Shown in pieces: positions 60,664 to 64,000 of a DNA stretch of 64,000 bases. The position numbers were made by a program, and so were the translations under genes. This DNA comes from Phil1 sp040767925 (GTDB lineage: Bacteria; Bacillota; Clostridia; Christensenellales; CAG-138), in NCBI GenBank assembly GCA_040767925.1, contig JAXGNN010000001.1, positions 496,001-560,000 of the forward strand, in the 5' to 3' direction. Position 1 is the first letter of the stretch; each line of letters begins with the position of its first letter. Below the pieces are notes generated by a model. The model was given only the letters and a program-made list of their open reading frames with translations, was not told where the DNA came from and did no database searches.

Positions 60664-61623
60664 TCAATCCGCGCCTGCATGCAGAAAACAGGCGACGCTG
60701 TGCTTATCGCCTATATGGAGCAGCGCCGGGGTTTGTGCCGTACACCTCGGCATCGCATACGCGCATCGCGGCGCGAAGCGGCAGCCGGGCTTCGGGTCAA
60801 TCGGAGAGTTCAACTCACCTTGCAAAACAAGCTCGTGCGGCTTATCGCGAAGCTTGGGCACGAGTATAGAGGCAAGCAGCGCCTTCGTATACGGATGCAG
60901 CGGTTCTTTGAAGAGCGCGTCCGATTGCGCGTACTCAATGATCTGCCCAAGGTACATCACGGCGATTTCCTGCGAGATGTGTTTGACTACGGACAAATCG
61001 TGCGTGATGAACACATACGTCAGGCCGAACTTCTCCTGCAGATCCATGAGAAGGTTGAGCGTCTGCGCCTGAATCGACACATCCAGGGCGGAAACGGGCT
61101 CGTCGCAGACGATGAACTCCGGGTTCATCGATAGGGCGCGCGCGATGACGATGCGCTGCCGCCTGCCGCCATCCAGTTCGTGTGGATAGCTCAGTTCCAA
61201 GTCGCGCGAAAGACCGACAAGATCCATCAGCCTGTATACATGATCCTGCACACCGCGGGAGTCGGTTATTATTTTATTGAACACAACCGGCTCCGCGATC
61301 ACCTCGGATATGGTCATGCGCGGATTGAGGGACGCGTATGGGTCCTGAAAAATGATCTGCATCTTCTGGCGCGTCTTTCGCATTTGCCGGCTGTTGTATT
61401 GCAGGATATTCTCCCCGTGGAAAAGCACTTCCCCGCCGCTCGGCGGGATCAGGTTCAGCAGCAAGCGTCCAAGCGTTGATTTTCCGCAGCCGCTCTCGCC
61501 CACAAGGCCTAGAGTTTGCCGCGCGGGGATCGCAATATGAACATCGTCCACGGCATGAAGAAGCTTCTTGCCCACGGGAAAATACTTTTTCAGGGAACGG
61601 GTTTCAATCAAATAATCCGCCAT
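60664..61623 (-). CDS. oppF: Oligopeptide/dipeptide ABC transporter ATPase (OppF-like)
   Basis: A 319-residue ATPase. Walker A is GLVGESGCGKSTLGRLLL, Walker B EFIVCDEPVSALDVS, and the C-terminal peptide-transporter domain has HPYTKALLASIL and CRFAPRCAYAMPRC. The signature usually written LSGGQRQR is here HELDGGRRQR, a Ser-to-Asp change at a key ATP-contact position. Since each ATP site uses the signature of the partner subunit, one site may be weakened. Its ATG shares a base with the oppD stop (TGATG). Confidence 0.93.
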   Translation of the reverse strand: MADYLIETRSLKKYFPVGKKLLHAVDDVHIAIPARQTLGLVGESGCGKSTLGRLLLNLIPPSGGEVLFHGENILQYNSRQMRKTRQKMQIIFQDPYASLNPRMTISEVIAEPVVFNKIITDSRGVQDHVYRLMDLVGLSRDLELSYPHELDGGRRQRIVIARALSMNPEFIVCDEPVSALDVSIQAQTLNLLMDLQEKFGLTYVFITHDLSVVKHISQEIAVMYLGQIIEYAQSDALFKEPLHPYTKALLASILVPKLRDKPHELVLQGELNSPIDPKPGCRFAPRCAYAMPRCTAQTPALLHIGDKHSVACFLHAGAD

Positions 61624-62597
61624 CAGCTCAGCTCCTTCCGGTATAGATGGCACGCGACAATATGTTCGGCTTGCGTATGCCGTTCGGGTTTTTCATGCGT
61701 GCAGGGCTCGAAACAACGCCCGCAGCGAGGATGGAACGGACAGCCTTCCGGCAAGTGGCGCGGATTGGGCATAAGGCCGTCAATGGGCGTCAGCCTGCGC
61801 GTTTTGATCTCGATATCCGGTATGGATTGGAACAAGCCCATGGTATATGGGTGGTGTCGTTTTCCCGGGTTGAACACATCCTCGATGCGGCCGTATTCCA
61901 CGATAGAGCCCGCGTACATAACGGCGACGCTGTTGCACATCTCCGCCACTACGCCCAGATCGTGCGTGATAAGCAGCATCGACGTACCGAACTGTTCGCC
62001 CAGCCTTCGGATCAGTTGGAGCACTTGAAGCTGTATCGTAACATCGAGCGCCGTCGTCGGTTCGTCGGCGATGATCAGGTCGGGCTCCAGCGCCAATGCC
62101 ATCGCGATGACCACGCGCTGCTTCATGCCTCCGGAAAACTGGTGGGGATAGTCTGTCTTTCTGTTGGGGTCGATGCCCACCATAGCCAGAACCTCGTCCA
62201 CACGCGCGTCCAGTTCCCGATTGGGCAGCTTCTTGTGGTTCTTAAGCACTTCCCCGATCTGCCTTTCCACGGTGAAGACGGGGTTAAGCGTCGTCATGGG
62301 GTCCTGAAAGATCATGGCCATGCGGTCGCCGCGTATCCGGCGGATTTCCTCCTTGCCAAGCGCCGTGACGTCGCTCCCTTTAAAATGGATTGAGCCGGCA
62401 ACATCCGCGGCCTTGGGATTGATTAGGCGCATCACGGCCATGGCCGTGCTCGTCTTGCCCGCGCCCGTCTCGCCAACGAGTCCCAGGACCTCTCCCTTCC
62501 CCACATGAAGATCGATGCCGTTGACGGCATAAACGACGCCATCCGGCGTTTTATAATGAACGGATAAATCGCTTATGCGAAGAATTTCATCGGTCAT
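61623..62597 (-). CDS. oppD: Oligopeptide/dipeptide ABC transporter ATPase (OppD-like)
   Basis: A 324-residue ATPase with Walker A GLVGETGAGKTSTAMAVM, a normal signature YPHQFSGGMKQRVVIAMAL, Walker B DLIIADEPTTALDV, and the C-terminal HHPYTMGLFQSIPD plus CPFHPRCGRCFEPC cysteine motif, a possible iron-sulfur site in some family members. AAGGAG precedes the ATG. It lies 24 bases after oppC. Confidence 0.95.
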   Translation of the reverse strand: MTDEILRISDLSVHYKTPDGVVYAVNGIDLHVGKGEVLGLVGETGAGKTSTAMAVMRLINPKAADVAGSIHFKGSDVTALGKEEIRRIRGDRMAMIFQDPMTTLNPVFTVERQIGEVLKNHKKLPNRELDARVDEVLAMVGIDPNRKTDYPHQFSGGMKQRVVIAMALALEPDLIIADEPTTALDVTIQLQVLQLIRRLGEQFGTSMLLITHDLGVVAEMCNSVAVMYAGSIVEYGRIEDVFNPGKRHHPYTMGLFQSIPDIEIKTRRLTPIDGLMPNPRHLPEGCPFHPRCGRCFEPCTHEKPERHTQAEHIVACHLYRKELS

Positions 62598-62621
62598 ACC
62601 ATGCTCCTTCCTAACTGGCGC

Positions 62622-63479
62622 TCACTTCAGGCGCGGATCAAGGGCGTCTCGCAAGCCGTCGCCGATCAGATTGATACTCAATACCGTAACGACGATAAAT
62701 ATCCCCGGGACGATGATCAGATGCGGAGCCGTGCGCATGAAGGATTTACCTGCGGAAAGCATAGAGCCCCATTCCGGCATCGGCGGTTTGATGCCGAGGC
62801 CGATGAAGCTCAGCCCGGCCGCGGTGAGGATGATCCCGCCGACGCTCATGGTCGCATTGATGAGGATGGGCGCCATGCAGTTTGTCAGGATATATTTGGT
62901 GATGATGCGCCGCCGCGTCAGGCCGAGCGCCGCAGCAGCCTCCACATATTCCATATCCTTGACCGAAAGCACGGCGGAGCGGACCAGCCGCACGGTTCCG
63001 GGTATGAGCGCGATGATCAGCGCGATCATCAGATTCGTGATGCCGACGCCCAGCGAGGCCACGATGGCGAGGCAAAGCAGCACCGGCGGAATGGAAATGA
63101 ACATATCCGTGACGCGCATGATGAGGTTGTCCGTCCTGTTTCCGAAATACCCCGCTATGCCGCCCAGCACGGCTGCGATCAGCGTTGAAATGATGACCAC
63201 CGCAAAGCCGATGGTAAGCGATACGCGCGCCCCGTGCACGATGCGCGCAAACACGTCGCGCCCGTACTCATCCGTCCCGAGCAGATGTTCGCCTCCCGGC
63301 GGCTGAAGGCGTTGCGCGATATTTTGATCGATAGCGAGCGCATCATAATCGGCCAGAAGATCCGCGAACACGGCCATCAGAACAAGCAGGCTCAATATCG
63401 CCAACGCTGCGACAGAGAGCCTGTTCCGCAGGAACCGGCGCCAGATATCCTTCGCCTGACTTCTCTTTTTTGAATTCAT
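62622..63479 (-). CDS. oppC: Oligopeptide/dipeptide ABC transporter permease (OppC-like)
   Basis: A 285-residue inner-membrane permease with six predicted helices. The N-terminal cytoplasmic part RRFLRNRLSVAALAIL, then HLLGTDEYGRDVFARIVHGARVSL and the EAA loop EYVEAAAALGLTRRRIITKYIL are characteristic. It ends PRLK as usual. It lies 15 bases after oppB. Confidence 0.95.
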   Translation of the reverse strand: MNSKKRSQAKDIWRRFLRNRLSVAALAILSLLVLMAVFADLLADYDALAIDQNIAQRLQPPGGEHLLGTDEYGRDVFARIVHGARVSLTIGFAVVIISTLIAAVLGGIAGYFGNRTDNLIMRVTDMFISIPPVLLCLAIVASLGVGITNLMIALIIALIPGTVRLVRSAVLSVKDMEYVEAAAALGLTRRRIITKYILTNCMAPILINATMSVGGIILTAAGLSFIGLGIKPPMPEWGSMLSAGKSFMRTAPHLIIVPGIFIVVTVLSINLIGDGLRDALDPRLK

Positions 63480-63494
63480 TCCCTCGCGCCTCCG

Positions 63495-64000
63495 TCAGTT
63501 CTTGTATTTCGCCTTGATGCGGGGATCGATGAAGCCGTATAAAAGATCGACCAGTAAGTTCGTTATGCTGAAAATCGCGGCCAGAAGCAGAACGCCTGCC
63601 ATGACGACCGGAATATCCTTCATTTGAATCGCGGTCACCATGACCGAGCCGACGCCCGGAAGGCCGAACACCGTTTCGATCAGCACGGAGCCGCCGAGGC
63701 CGGCCGCAAAACCGATGCCGATTACGGTGACGATCGGGATGAGCGCGTTGCGCAGCGCATGCGCAAAGATGACGAGCCTTTCCTTTGTGCCTTTCGCGCG
63801 GGCCGTCGTGATATAATCCTGCCGGATCACCTCCAGCATGGTCGAGCGTACAAGCCGTGCGAGTGTGGCCGCGCCCGACAGGCCGAGGATCAGGCACGGA
63901 AGCACAAAGCCGCGCATATCCTCCGCGCCGCTCACAGGGAACCATTTCAGTTTTACAGAGAACTGCATGATCGCCATGAACGCAAGCCAGAAGCTCGGTA
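63495..64000 (-). CDS. oppB: Oligopeptide/dipeptide ABC transporter permease (OppB-like), partial
   Basis: C-terminal 168 codons of the first permease; the gene runs past the right edge. The frame is open from the window edge through PSFWLAFMAIMQFSV, and the EAA loop EVIRQDYITTARAKGTKERLVIFAHALRNA is complete. It ends DPRIKAKYKN. The binding protein of this transporter is expected upstream, beyond the window. Confidence 0.94.
   Translation of the reverse strand, partial: PSFWLAFMAIMQFSVKLKWFPVSGAEDMRGFVLPCLILGLSGAATLARLVRSTMLEVIRQDYITTARAKGTKERLVIFAHALRNALIPIVTVIGIGFAAGLGGSVLIETVFGLPGVGSVMVTAIQMKDIPVVMAGVLLLAAIFSITNLLVDLLYGFIDPRIKAKYKN

Noticed and set aside
39333..64000. Second attachment-site copy of the tRNA-Val 3' end.
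   Set aside because: I looked for the T-arm and acceptor sequence to the right and found none in the window, so no att pair is annotated.
1..64000. CRISPR array, rRNA genes, replication origin.
   Set aside because: No regularly spaced identical repeats, no rRNA core sequences and no DnaA-box cluster were seen.

Overview
The window looks like a chromosomal segment of a GC-rich, low-oxygen member of the Bacillota (Clostridia-like). The evidence is Gram-positive gene order (yqfC-yqfD-phoH-yqfF-ybeY-cdd-era), a T-box leader on proS, a short type 3 prolyl-tRNA synthetase, MutS2, ZapA, a PolA with a decayed proofreading domain, and strong Shine-Dalgarno sequences. The presence of yqfC/yqfD, with a sigma-E-like promoter in front of them, suggests an endospore-forming ancestry. 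The exact lineage cannot be read from the sequence.

Region 1 (1-39.5 kb) is core genome, almost all on the minus strand. It runs: GIY-YIG protein; threonine pathway (thrC-thrB divergent from hom); a probably PPi-dependent phosphofructokinase with a thymidylate kinase; a PadR / DUF1700-DUF4097 / MFS operon; plsY; an AlkD-like glycosylase; a flavodoxin-like reductase; proS with T-box; a coiled-coil protein with ruvB-ruvA-ruvC; a BofC-like membrane protein; an htrA / histidine kinase / response regulator operon; mutS2; zapA; rluD-lspA; an orphan peptide-binding lipoprotein with a lytic transglycosylase; coaE-polA; pyrimidine-nucleoside phosphorylase; and the era-cdd-ybeY-yqfF-phoH-yqfD-yqfC block. 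Many genes overlap by ATGA or TGATG, so translation is coupled.

Region 2 (39.3-54.2 kb) starts at a tRNA-Val(CAC) gene and is accessory DNA, with visibly different composition, IS and recombinase remnants and dispersed repeats. It holds a TetR-controlled epimerase and CrtC/AttH-like gene pair, a decayed IS3-type transposase, a 1470-residue Asp-box (BNR/sortilin-like) lipoprotein, a truncated Rhs gene with an AT-rich toxin-like tip, a DUF5071-like immunity candidate and a displaced 61-bp Rhs core scar. Then come a possible SLOG-fold protein, a sigma factor and membrane anti-sigma trio, a small secreted protein, and a scar where a sigma-like ORF is fused to the C-terminal half of a serine recombinase.

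Region 3 (54.2-64 kb) is a minus-strand catabolic operon entering from beyond the right edge: oppB (partial)-oppC-oppD-oppF, a CocE/S15 hydrolase, an M29 aminopeptidase, a DUF2961/GH172 protein, a ribokinase-family kinase and an alpha-oxoamine synthase-like PLP enzyme. Together they suggest import and dismantling of peptides or glyco-conjugates carrying a furanose-type sugar; the substrate is inferred, not shown.
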